Shown here piece by piece: positions 9,347-16,206 of a stretch of 16,721 nucleotides of DNA. This stretch comes from Emticicia sp043780375 (GTDB lineage: Bacteria; Bacteroidota; Bacteroidia; Cytophagales; Spirosomataceae). The DNA lies in the NCBI RefSeq assembly GCF_043780375.1, contig NZ_JAYWCU010000112.1:1-16721 (forward strand), read 5' to 3'. The translations under genes were made by a program, and so were the position numbers. The notes under the pieces are model-generated. The model worked only from the letters and a program-made list of their open reading frames with translations, did no database searches and was not told the origin of the DNA. The stretch's first letter is position 1. Every line of letters starts with the position of its first letter.

Positions 9347-9680
9347 AGAATTATTTGTTTATTGTTTCTCTGCTATTACCTTCAACTTACAAAAGAACTA
9401 TTTACAAAAATGAATATCAATAATAAATTTAGATGTTTTTTCTTAAATTCAACTATGATTTTGCCATTTAAAGAAAATTCGTCAAAAATTTTACGTTGAA
9501 TCTATTCGTATATGAAAGAAACTTAATTTCCAAAATGAATAAACAATAGTTAAACAAGTTTTGTGTATAGAATTGCTTTAATTTATATCATATAAATGTC
9601 CGATTTGTACCACTAAAGCCATAAAAATACCTCATAGTTTTGCATAAACAATTGATTTTCAATCTAAACCAATTACATTT
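9347..9680. other. Divergent intergenic region (334 bp)
   Basis: An AT-rich gap between the YadA-head gene (minus) and the cupin gene (plus). No coding frame or RNA gene is seen. It must hold the promoters of both genes. A TAnnTTTG element is visible for the cupin side only; I found no good match on the minus strand. Confidence 0.6.
9635..9642 (+). promoter_or_regulatory. Bacteroidota -7 promoter element for the cupin-AraC unit
   Basis: TAGTTTTG is an exact match to the TAnnTTTG consensus and lies 38 bp before the cupin ATG. The -33 TTTG is not convincing: the nearest is about 27 nt upstream, which is too far. The site may therefore need an activator, plausibly the AraC-type product of the same unit. 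Confidence 0.5.
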
Positions 9681-10229
9681 ATGCAACGTAGAAAATTTTT
9701 AACCAACTCGTCGGTGGTCTTAGCATTGGCAAGTACCGCTCTGAGAGCTAATGCTAAATCGGCCTCAAAATCTTTTATAGTAAAAGCTGGCGAAGCTCGC
9801 TTTGGCATTCATACGCCATTTATGGGCGTAAACCCCAACGATGTTAAAATATCTGGCAAAGATACTGATGGACAATTAGCTGTTTTTGAGTACATTGGTA
9901 CGCAGAAGGTTGGTCCTTCTCTACATTTGCATTTCGACCAAGACGAGATTTTTAATGTAGTTGAAGGTGAATATCTGTTCCAAGTGGGCGAAAAGCAAGA
10001 AACGCTCCGTGCGGGTGATACTATTTTTCTGCCTCGACAAATTCCCCATACTTGGATACAGTTGAGCGATAGAGGTAAACTTACCTATTTTTTGCAACCT
10101 GCGGGCAAAATGGAGGAGTTTTTCTTGACAATGAATAACCTCAAAGAAAGGCCAACGATGGTAGAAATGAACAAAATACACGCTGCTCATGGGATGAAAG
10201 TAATTGGACCACCACTTAGTTTGAAATAA
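9681..10229 (+). CDS. Cupin-domain protein with a twin-arginine-like signal
   Basis: A 182-residue single-domain cupin. The N-terminus MQRRKFLTNS, followed by a hydrophobic Ala/Leu stretch to about residue 25, resembles a Tat signal (RRxFL), so the protein may be exported folded with its metal. Cupin motif 1 is at about 80-95 (HLH at H82/H84, E89, then G96). Motif 2 is GDTIFLPRQIPH (about 112-123, H123). The 3-His/1-Glu metal set is intact. Small cupins like this can be dioxygenases, isomerases or sugar/phenol-binding proteins, and the reaction is not evident here. The AraC-type gene begins 1 nt after its stop, so the two are one transcript. Confidence 0.88.
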   Translation: MQRRKFLTNSSVVLALASTALRANAKSASKSFIVKAGEARFGIHTPFMGVNPNDVKISGKDTDGQLAVFEYIGTQKVGPSLHLHFDQDEIFNVVEGEYLFQVGEKQETLRAGDTIFLPRQIPHTWIQLSDRGKLTYFLQPAGKMEEFFLTMNNLKERPTMVEMNKIHAAHGMKVIGPPLSLK

Positions 10230-10230
10230 G

Positions 10231-11061
10231 ATGATACTCAGAGATGTTTTGCCCAGCCCAGCTTTACGTCCGTATGTCCGAAAGCACCAAATTATCCGTT
10301 TTGTGTTTGGGGCGATGGAAGCTTTACCATTCAAAGCTTACTCACCTCGCCCAGAGCATTGCCTTATTTTTTTGCTCAGAGACCAACAAAAAATAAGTTA
10401 TCTCGATAGTTCCGCCCTCCAAACTCACCCAAAATGTACGTTAAATGGGCAACATACCATTGTTACTAATCGGTATATTGCCCGTGATTTTTGGGCATTA
10501 CAAATTGTCTTACAACCAGGGGCATTATTTCGCCTGACGGGAATTCCCTCTTACGAACTTACCAATACATTTATTGATGCAGAAGCAGTTTGGGGCGGAG
10601 AAATACGCCAAGCTTATGAACAAATGTGCAATACTGATGAGGTAGAAAAAGCCATTATGGTTGCCGAGGCATTTTTAGAAAAAATTGTGCAGCGATCTAA
10701 ACGAGAATCGCATGGCATCGACCAAGTAAGCCAGCTGATTTTATGGCAAAATCAATCTATTTCAATTGACAAACTCGCCGACCAAGCTTGCTTGAGTCCA
10801 CGACAATTCCATCGAAAATTTACGGAGCGGATGGGCATTAGCCCCAAAGTTTTTGACCGAATTGTGCGATTTGAAAAAGCATTTAGACTAAAAAATGTTC
10901 ACCCAAATTTAGATTGGTTAACAATCGCTGTTAATTGCGGATATTATGACTATCAACATTTAGTGAAAGATTACAAAGATTTTACAAACCTCTCACCACC
11001 AGCTTTTTACGAAGCTGATACCAAAGCACCTGAGCGAATTTTTGGTTTGAAAGAGGATTGA
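10231..11061 (+). CDS. AraC-family transcriptional regulator
   Basis: A 276-residue regulator. The N-terminal half (about 1-150) matches the DUF6597-type ligand-binding or dimerisation region found in Bacteroidota AraC proteins (LRPYVRKHQIIRF; QIVLQPGALFRLTG). The C-terminal AraC HTH pair lies at about 170-262. The first helix-turn-helix is at about 179-198 (IDKLADQACLSPRQFHRKF) and the second at about 228-250, ending in the family signature GYYDYQHLVKDYKDFTNLSP. It starts 1 nt after the cupin stop, so it probably controls this operon, perhaps by autoregulation. The inducer is unknown. Confidence 0.92.
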   Translation: MILRDVLPSPALRPYVRKHQIIRFVFGAMEALPFKAYSPRPEHCLIFLLRDQQKISYLDSSALQTHPKCTLNGQHTIVTNRYIARDFWALQIVLQPGALFRLTGIPSYELTNTFIDAEAVWGGEIRQAYEQMCNTDEVEKAIMVAEAFLEKIVQRSKRESHGIDQVSQLILWQNQSISIDKLADQACLSPRQFHRKFTERMGISPKVFDRIVRFEKAFRLKNVHPNLDWLTIAVNCGYYDYQHLVKDYKDFTNLSPPAFYEADTKAPERIFGLKED

Positions 11062-11077
11062 AAATTTGTTTTCTACA

Positions 11078-11123
11078 AAAAAAGCGAAGTAAAAGTCTTG
11101 AAAAACTTTCACTTCGCTTTTTT
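11078..11123. terminator. Bidirectional terminator between the AraC-type and helicase genes
   Basis: Arms 11078-11090 and 11111-11123 pair perfectly over 13 bp. After one A-C mismatch the stem continues 5 bp (11092-11096 with 11105-11109) to an 8-nt loop. It is A-rich on the left and T-rich on the right, so it should act for both convergent genes. It lies 17 bp after the AraC-type stop and 40 bp after the helicase stop. Confidence 0.85.
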
Positions 11124-11163
11124 AATATATCAATTTTTCGAGCGGAACGCCGCCCGTTAAATA

Positions 11164-13026
11164 TTACTTAGCAACTTCCATGCTCACTTGGCGAGCATTG
11201 ATAGTTTTGCCTTGCATTCCGTCTAACACACGTTTTACGTCTGCTTGTGGAATTTCAACAAAACTAAATTTATCATAGATATCAATTTGTCCAATCGCAC
11301 GACCTGCAATGCTGGTTTCTGAAGTAATCGCACCAACAATATGGTTTGGAGCAACGTTATCTTTGCGACCTAAGCTCAAAAACAAACGAACCATGTCTGC
11401 ATTTCCTGAGCCACGAGTACCTGCGGGCAATGAACCGCTTTCACGTCTTTCTCTTGGTTCAAAACGACGCTCACGTGGTGCAAAATCTCTGCTTCCACTT
11501 GCACCTTCACGGTTAAATCCACCTGGAGCACCTTCACGATTGAAACCGTCTTCACGGCGACCACCATCACGACTTCCACCATCACGGCTTCCACCAAAAC
11601 TGCTTCCACCTTCTCTACGACCGTAAGCTGGAGATGGTCTTGAATCTCTACTATTTCCACCAAATCTTGAATCTCTGTCGTTGCCTCTTGGCTCACGGAA
11701 GCTATCCGATAATTGATTATCTGAGAATTCGCTTTTCACAGCACCTATTTGCATTTTGATTAAAGCCGACATTATCTGAGCATCAGAGATACCTTCTTCG
11801 CTCAATTGAGCAATAATTCCGTCGAAAGAAGCATCAACACCTGCTGTAAGGGTTTCTTTTATTTGGTCAACAAAACGTTGGTGACGAGTATTTACCATTT
11901 CAGCATAAGTAGGAATTGTTCCTTGCTCAATCTTCGCTTTTGTATAGTTTTCGATATTACGCAAAGCTCCTCTATCACGTGCTGAAATAAACATAAATGC
12001 TTTTCCAGTTTTTCCTGCACGGCCAGTACGACCAATACGGTGAACGTAATATTCTAAATCTTGTGGTACATCATAATTAAATACTGCATCAACACCCGAT
12101 ACATCAATTCCACGAGCTGCTACGTCAGTGGCAACCAAAATACTGGTTGTTCCTGCACGAAATTTACTCATTACTTGTGTACGTACTTGCTGACGCATAT
12201 CGCCGTGTAAACCTTCGGCAGCGTAGCCACGAATCTGTAAATCACTTACGATTTCATCAACTTTCGATTTTGTATTGGCAAAAACCAACATCAATTTCAA
12301 GCTATGCACGTCAATCAAACGAGTCATTACTTCCATTTTAGCTTCTCTACGTACTGAGAAATAGAATTGCTCAATGTTTGCATTTGAAACTTCGGTTTTC
12401 AAAGTACGAACAATCTCAGGGTTTTTCTGGAAGCGTTTCGCAATTGAAAGAATTTCTGGCGACATTGTTGCCGAGAATAATACTGTTTGACGCTCAGTTG
12501 GAGCAAAAGATAAGATTTTTTCAATATCTTCTCTGAAACCCATATTTAGCATCTCATCAGCTTCATCCAAAATCGCTAATTTAATGTCACTCAATATCAA
12601 GGTCTTGCGGTCGATGTGGTCCATGATACGACCAGGTGTACCTACCACAATTTGTGAGCCTTTTTTCAAAGCCAAAAACTGACGTTCATACGATTCTCCA
12701 CCATAAATGGCAGCTACGTTTAAGCCTTTTTTATACTTTGCTAATTTTTGAATTTGTTCTTTTACTTGAAGAGCCAACTCACGAGTTGGACACATTACTA
12801 ATACTTGAGTACTTTTACTATCGACATCAACTGATTCGATGGCAGGAATACCAAAAGCGGCAGTTTTGCCTGTTCCTGTTTGTGCTTGACCGATAAAGTC
12901 GCCACCACGCATTACAACGGGAATAGCTTGAGCTTGGATAGGAGTTGTGAATTCAAAACCCATTTCTTCAACTGCACGAAGGATGTACTCTGAGACCGGA
13001 AGGTCAGAAAATTTTACTGGTTCCAT
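11164..13026 (-). CDS. DEAD-box ATP-dependent RNA helicase (DeaD/CsdA type)
   Basis: A cytoplasmic RNA helicase of 620 residues, close to the length of E. coli CsdA. Motifs in order: Q motif TPIQAQAIP (28-36), motif I AQTGTGKT (48-55), PTREL (80-84), TPGR (130-133), DEAD (154-157), SAT (185-187), ARGID (304-308) and HRIGRTGR (329-336). A low-complexity Arg/Gly/Asp/Ser linker fills about 445-540. A DbpA-type RNA-binding domain closes the protein (about 544-618, with IGQIDIYDKFSFVEIP). Such helicases unwind structured RNA during ribosome assembly, mRNA decay and cold growth. The gene is monocistronic, with a promoter about 210 bp upstream and a long leader, which suggests post-transcriptional control. 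DeaD/CsdA is the nearest named group, but I do not claim orthology. Confidence 0.96.
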   Translation of the reverse strand: MEPVKFSDLPVSEYILRAVEEMGFEFTTPIQAQAIPVVMRGGDFIGQAQTGTGKTAAFGIPAIESVDVDSKSTQVLVMCPTRELALQVKEQIQKLAKYKKGLNVAAIYGGESYERQFLALKKGSQIVVGTPGRIMDHIDRKTLILSDIKLAILDEADEMLNMGFREDIEKILSFAPTERQTVLFSATMSPEILSIAKRFQKNPEIVRTLKTEVSNANIEQFYFSVRREAKMEVMTRLIDVHSLKLMLVFANTKSKVDEIVSDLQIRGYAAEGLHGDMRQQVRTQVMSKFRAGTTSILVATDVAARGIDVSGVDAVFNYDVPQDLEYYVHRIGRTGRAGKTGKAFMFISARDRGALRNIENYTKAKIEQGTIPTYAEMVNTRHQRFVDQIKETLTAGVDASFDGIIAQLSEEGISDAQIMSALIKMQIGAVKSEFSDNQLSDSFREPRGNDRDSRFGGNSRDSRPSPAYGRREGGSSFGGSRDGGSRDGGRREDGFNREGAPGGFNREGASGSRDFAPRERRFEPRERRESGSLPAGTRGSGNADMVRLFLSLGRKDNVAPNHIVGAITSETSIAGRAIGQIDIYDKFSFVEIPQADVKRVLDGMQGKTINARQVSMEVAK

Positions 13027-13228
13027 TAAGGATAAAATGTTTTAGTCGGAACGTCACTGTCGTCCTCACGCAAAACCGTGGATTGCCCCGATAGCCGAAA
13101 AAAAATGATAAAGCGAACGATGAGAACCATCCGTTGCTGCCCTGAAAGGAAATTGAATGAAAGAGAAAAACTCTTTGAAACGATTTTATTGACGCAGAGG
13201 CTCCAATACGGATGTGCCTTTTTTAATA
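13027..13228 (-). promoter_or_regulatory. Long structured 5' leader of the DEAD-box helicase gene
   Basis: With transcription starting about 7 nt after the -7 element at 13235-13242, the helicase mRNA has a leader of about 200 nt. Its 3' half is more GC-rich than the neighbouring intergenic DNA. One hairpin is visible (13129-13135 with 13116-13121, one bulge), followed 10 nt later by a U8 tract (A8 at 13098-13105 on plus). Closer to the start codon there is a small stem with CACG/CGTG arms. Cold-shock helicase genes in other bacteria are known to have long regulatory leaders; that this one regulates is inference. Confidence 0.5.
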
Positions 13229-13234
13229 CAAGTG

Positions 13235-13270
13235 CAAAAGTACGACTAATATTTTGTATTGTCAAACAAA
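13235..13270 (-). promoter_or_regulatory. Bacteroidota-type promoter of the helicase gene
   Basis: On the minus strand a TTTG (13266-13263) is followed after 20 nt by TACTTTTG (13242-13235). These match the -33 TTTG and -7 TAnnTTTG consensus of Bacteroidota housekeeping promoters with correct spacing. A second overlapping TTTG lies at 13270-13267. Confidence 0.8.
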
Positions 13271-13575
13271 TGTTAAATAATTTGTATTTTTTTTAGGAGG
13301 GTTTTGAAAAAACTCTAAGAGATGATCATTGTATGATAGTTCTAATGTGTTGATTTTGAGGCATTTATGAAAAAGAAGTGTTTGTGTAAATAGACTTTGA
13401 GTTATAAGCTATGTAATTTTTTCAAGAAAGGTTGGTTTTATTCTGAGAAATATAAGATTGACAAAATTCTGATTTGACATTGAATAAAAATTAAGTAAAT
13501 AATTTGGGCGATTTTCTTTACCACTCAACAGATTTAAACGATTGTGAGTAAATGACTATTTATAGTTTAACAGAC
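13271..13575. other. Intergenic region between divergent promoters (305 bp)
   Basis: A very AT-rich stretch between the helicase promoter and the riboswitch promoter. No coding frame of note and no RNA gene were found. An 8-bp imperfect stem occurs near 13299-13316 without a U tail in either direction, so it was not called a terminator. Confidence 0.5.
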
Positions 13576-13606
13576 TTTTATTAATGAGGATTTGTAGTTA
13601 GTTTTG
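13576..13606 (+). promoter_or_regulatory. Promoter of the TPP-riboswitch operon
   Basis: TAGTTTTG at 13599-13606 is an exact TAnnTTTG -7 element. TTTT at 13576-13579, 19 nt upstream, is a three-of-four match to the -33 TTTG. The predicted start near 13613 is only a few nt before the first base of aptamer helix P1, as expected for a riboswitch leader. Confidence 0.7.
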
Positions 13607-13615
13607 TAACATATT

Positions 13616-13697
13616 ATTCATACACGGGGTGCTGTAAAAGGCTGAGATGATACCCGAGAACCTGAACTGGCTAATACCAGCGTAGGAATGTAGGAGT
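13616..13697 (+). promoter_or_regulatory. TPP riboswitch aptamer (THI element)
   Basis: All conserved blocks of the thiamine pyrophosphate aptamer are present in order: GGGGTGC (13626-13632), CTGAGA (13642-13647), TACCC (13651-13655), GAACCTGA (13658-13665), CTGG...CCAG closing the P5 arm, and CGTAGG (13681-13686). P1 can form between 13616-13624 and 13689-13697 (eight pairs, one mismatch). It senses intracellular TPP and controls the downstream genes through the terminator at 13745-13784. Confidence 0.95.
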
Positions 13698-13744
13698 CAA
13701 AATAATTGAAAGACAGGAAACTCTATCTTTTCTATTGGTTTTGC

Positions 13745-13784
13745 GACCTCATTTCTATTCTAATAGCAATGAGGTCTTTTTTTT
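13745..13784 (+). terminator. Intrinsic terminator of the TPP riboswitch
   Basis: A perfect 9-bp stem (13745-13753 with 13768-13776), a 14-nt loop and eight consecutive T residues (13777-13784), ending 9 nt before the methyltransferase ATG. The left arm can instead pair with 13687-13694 (seven pairs, one bulged U), which overlaps the 3' strand of aptamer helix P1. That gives a switch: TPP bound, P1 formed, terminator formed, genes off. Confidence 0.9.
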
Positions 13785-13793
13785 ATATACTTA

Positions 13794-14519
13794 ATGGAAG
13801 AATTACAGAAAAGCAGCGACAAAAGCCTTGTTCAAGGTGATTTAAGAAATTGGCAAGGTCGAAAAGAATGGTTTTTTAATCGTGAACATACCGACTCTTA
13901 TGAGCTTTGGTATGAAGGTCGATACAAACGTGCCGAAGTATGGCAGAAAAAAATCATGCAACAGCTTGTGCAAACCGAGCCGAAAATCAAAACATTATTA
14001 GAGTTTGGTTGTGGTACAGGGCGTTTTACTCGATGGTGGAAAGACATTGACATTGAAGCATCAGGTGGTGATATTTCGCCATTTATGTTGGGGCAAGCTG
14101 TACATTTATTTGGTGGTGATTTGGTTTGGGCTGACTCCCATTTTATGCCTTTCAAAGACCACACTTTCGATTCTTTGGCATTTATCACCACTTTTGAGTA
14201 TTATAAAGACCCCGTAAAAGTCATCAGAGAAGCGGCAAGAGTGGGTAAATATGGCATTGCTTTTGGCATGATGAACCGCAATTCTCCGAAGGTTGTCAGA
14301 AGAAGAATTCAAGAAGTTTTTGGTAAAAACCCGTTTTATGTAACAGCTACTTTTTATACGCCAAGCATGCTTATTGGCAAAATTAATGAAGCATTGAAAG
14401 GAAGAGATTACACAATTATTTGGCAAACCACAGGGCTTCCTGCATGGTTTCCAGTGCAGCAGTGGCACGTTCCTTATGGCGACTTCTTTGGCTTATTTGT
14501 AAAATTTAATGATGTTTGA
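13794..14519 (+). CDS. Class I SAM-dependent methyltransferase, first gene of the TPP-controlled operon
   Basis: A 241-residue soluble methyltransferase with a Rossmann core of the Methyltransf_11/UbiE type. Motif I is LLEFGCGTGRFTRWW (E70, G72-C-G-T-G76), the acidic residue after strand 2 is D93 in GGDIS, and D114 plus MPFKDHTFDSLAF (118-130) form the post-motif region. About 60 residues precede the core (Trp- and Arg-rich, probably helical), and an extra C-terminal part (from about 165) may form the substrate lid. The acceptor is not evident. It begins 9 nt after the riboswitch terminator, so it is directly repressed by TPP. The next gene starts 2 nt after its stop. A Trm112-like protein, a known activator type for methyltransferases, is encoded at the end of the same operon. 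Confidence 0.9.
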   Translation: MEELQKSSDKSLVQGDLRNWQGRKEWFFNREHTDSYELWYEGRYKRAEVWQKKIMQQLVQTEPKIKTLLEFGCGTGRFTRWWKDIDIEASGGDISPFMLGQAVHLFGGDLVWADSHFMPFKDHTFDSLAFITTFEYYKDPVKVIREAARVGKYGIAFGMMNRNSPKVVRRRIQEVFGKNPFYVTATFYTPSMLIGKINEALKGRDYTIIWQTTGLPAWFPVQQWHVPYGDFFGLFVKFNDV

Positions 14520-14521
14520 CG

Positions 14522-15574
14522 ATGCTAAAATCAGGAAAAATTGACGAAGAGTATTTCAAACAAGTGATTCTTCCAAAGAGTGGCTTTCATAGAAACGAAG
14601 TAAAGGTTGGGCCAAGTTTTGGCGTTGATGTGGCTGTTATTGAGCTAAATGCAATAATGTCAATGGCACTCACAAGCGACCCGCTAAGTCTTATTCCAAG
14701 CCTTGGACTGGAAGAATCAGCGTGGCTGTCGGTGCATTTATTGGCGAATGACATCGCTACTACAAGTTTAATGCCTCTGTATCTTCAAACGGTCTTGAAT
14801 TTGCCTCCTACCATTAGCGATAAACAATTTAGAGAATATTGGAGACATATCGACCGCTATTGTAAAGAGATTGGGGTAGCTATTACGGGCGGACATACAG
14901 GTGTAATTAAGGGCCAAAACTCGACCATTTCGGGTGGTGGAACAATGATTACTATTGGACCGAAAGACAGTATTTTGGTTTCAAAAAATGCACAATCGGG
15001 CGATGCTATTATCATGACTAAACAATGTGCCATGTCATCAGTGGCGATTTTGGCAATGTGTTTTCCTGAAACAGTTGAAAATAAGCTCGGCAAAGAAGTT
15101 GCCGAATTAGCCAAAGGACTTTTTTATCAAACATCTGTATTGAAAGAAGCTAAGGTAATCAATCAAATCAACCAAACTGAAAGAGCAGTGAATGCCATGC
15201 ACGATGTTACCGAAGGTGGGGTTTTAGGGGCAGTTTTTGAGATGGCAGTAGCAAGTAACTTGGGTGTTTTGATTGATGATTCGATGTTGAATAAAACTGA
15301 AGTTGAGCAAAAAGTATGTGGTTTGTTTAACATTGACCCACGTTATTGTATTGGTGCGGGGTCTATGATAATGGCAGTAAAACAAGGGTTTGAACCTTTA
15401 GTTTTAGTTAAGCTGCGAGAAAATAATATTGAAGCCACCGTAATAGGGAAATTTGTTGAGAAAGGAAATGGTCGTAAATTGATAGAACAAGGAGGAATCT
15501 TTGATTTACCTTATTTTGAAACTGACCCTTATTGGGCAGCATTTTTTGAAGCATTTAAAAATGGTTGGAAATGA
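14522..15574 (+). CDS. HypE/PurM-superfamily ATP-binding protein (AIR synthase-related)
   Basis: A 350-residue protein of the AIR synthase-related superfamily (PurM, HypE, SelD, ThiL). I take the ATG at 14522; a TTG at 14516 would overlap the methyltransferase gene by 4 nt. Family landmarks are GVDVAVIEL (about 34-42), TSDPLSLIP (51-59), LLANDIATT..MPLYL (73-88), GGHTGV (123-128) and HDVTEGGVLGAVFEMA (227-242). The last motif is of the HypE-like DxTxGG type, not the DxSDGL of thiamine-monophosphate kinase, yet the gene is under a TPP riboswitch and joined to a ThiE-like gene. No hydrogenase genes are nearby. ATP-dependent activation or phosphorylation of a thiamine-related compound is plausible but unproven. 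Confidence 0.85.
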   Translation: MLKSGKIDEEYFKQVILPKSGFHRNEVKVGPSFGVDVAVIELNAIMSMALTSDPLSLIPSLGLEESAWLSVHLLANDIATTSLMPLYLQTVLNLPPTISDKQFREYWRHIDRYCKEIGVAITGGHTGVIKGQNSTISGGGTMITIGPKDSILVSKNAQSGDAIIMTKQCAMSSVAILAMCFPETVENKLGKEVAELAKGLFYQTSVLKEAKVINQINQTERAVNAMHDVTEGGVLGAVFEMAVASNLGVLIDDSMLNKTEVEQKVCGLFNIDPRYCIGAGSMIMAVKQGFEPLVLVKLRENNIEATVIGKFVEKGNGRKLIEQGGIFDLPYFETDPYWAAFFEAFKNGWK

Positions 15575-16206
15575 AACAACAAATCAAAGATGGCGTGTAT
15601 TTAGTTGCCGACCCATCGAGGGAAATAAATCTTTTATGTTCAAAAATTGAGCAAGCCTTACAAGGCGGGATTTGTGCTGTGCAACTTTGGAACAATTGGT
15701 CGGAAGTAACTGATAAACAAGCTGTTATCAAGGAAATCCATCACCTAACAAGACCGAAAGGTATTCCATTGATTCTGAATGAACTTTTCGATTATCTCGA
15801 CATGGAGGATTTTGAAGGAATCCATTTAGATAAACCTACTGAAACAAATCAATATTATCAGTCGCTGCGACCAGATTTAATTTGGGGATTAACCTGTTCA
15901 AATGACTTAAATGATATTGATTGGGCAGCTCAAAACAAGATAGATTATATTTCTTTCTGCTCTATGTTTAATTCAAAAACCAGCAATAGTTGTGAGTTGG
16001 TTATGCCCGAAACTATCAAGAAAGCCAATGAGATTTTCAAGAATCCTATCTTTTTAGCTGGAGGAATCAATCATCAAACTTTACGAATGCTCAAGCAAAA
16101 CCAGTTCACTGGCATTGCTTTGGTATCGGCTATCATGGATGCACAGAATCCTAAAGAAGAAGTTGAAAAATATACTACTGAAATAAAAAAATTACGATAT
16201 GACTAA
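15571..16206 (+). CDS. Divergent ThiE/TenI-family protein (thiamine phosphate synthase-like)
   Basis: A 211-residue TIM-barrel protein starting at ATG 15571 in an ATGA overlap with the preceding stop. An upstream TTG at 15565 is less likely. The ThiE/TenI outline is clear: YLVADP (10-15), GICAVQLW (33-40), a PLILNELFDYL...GIHL segment (66-86), WGLTCS (105-110), DYISFCSMFNSKTS (125-138), IFLAGGI (160-166) and GIALVSAI (181-188). Many catalytic positions of true ThiE are changed. QLRxK is QLWNN, the INDR segment is LNEL, and the TxTK pyrophosphate loop ends SKTSNS. It may therefore not make thiamine phosphate in the usual way; a TenI-like or new activity is possible. The last 8 bp overlap the Trm112-like gene. 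Confidence 0.85.
   Translation: MKQQIKDGVYLVADPSREINLLCSKIEQALQGGICAVQLWNNWSEVTDKQAVIKEIHHLTRPKGIPLILNELFDYLDMEDFEGIHLDKPTETNQYYQSLRPDLIWGLTCSNDLNDIDWAAQNKIDYISFCSMFNSKTSNSCELVMPETIKKANEIFKNPIFLAGGINHQTLRMLKQNQFTGIALVSAIMDAQNPKEEVEKYTTEIKKLRYD

Noticed and set aside
9027..9413. 128-codon plus-strand frame opposite the YadA-head gene
   Set aside because: It is an antisense shadow of the repeat region and signal peptide with no domain of its own.
9921..10334. 137-codon minus-strand frame across the cupin-AraC junction
   Set aside because: It is antisense to two confidently assigned genes and has no recognisable motif.
13078..13296. 72-codon plus-strand frame opposite the helicase leader
   Set aside because: It is rich in Arg, Lys and Cys with no plausible fold, and it runs through the helicase promoter and leader. 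The regulatory reading explains this DNA better.
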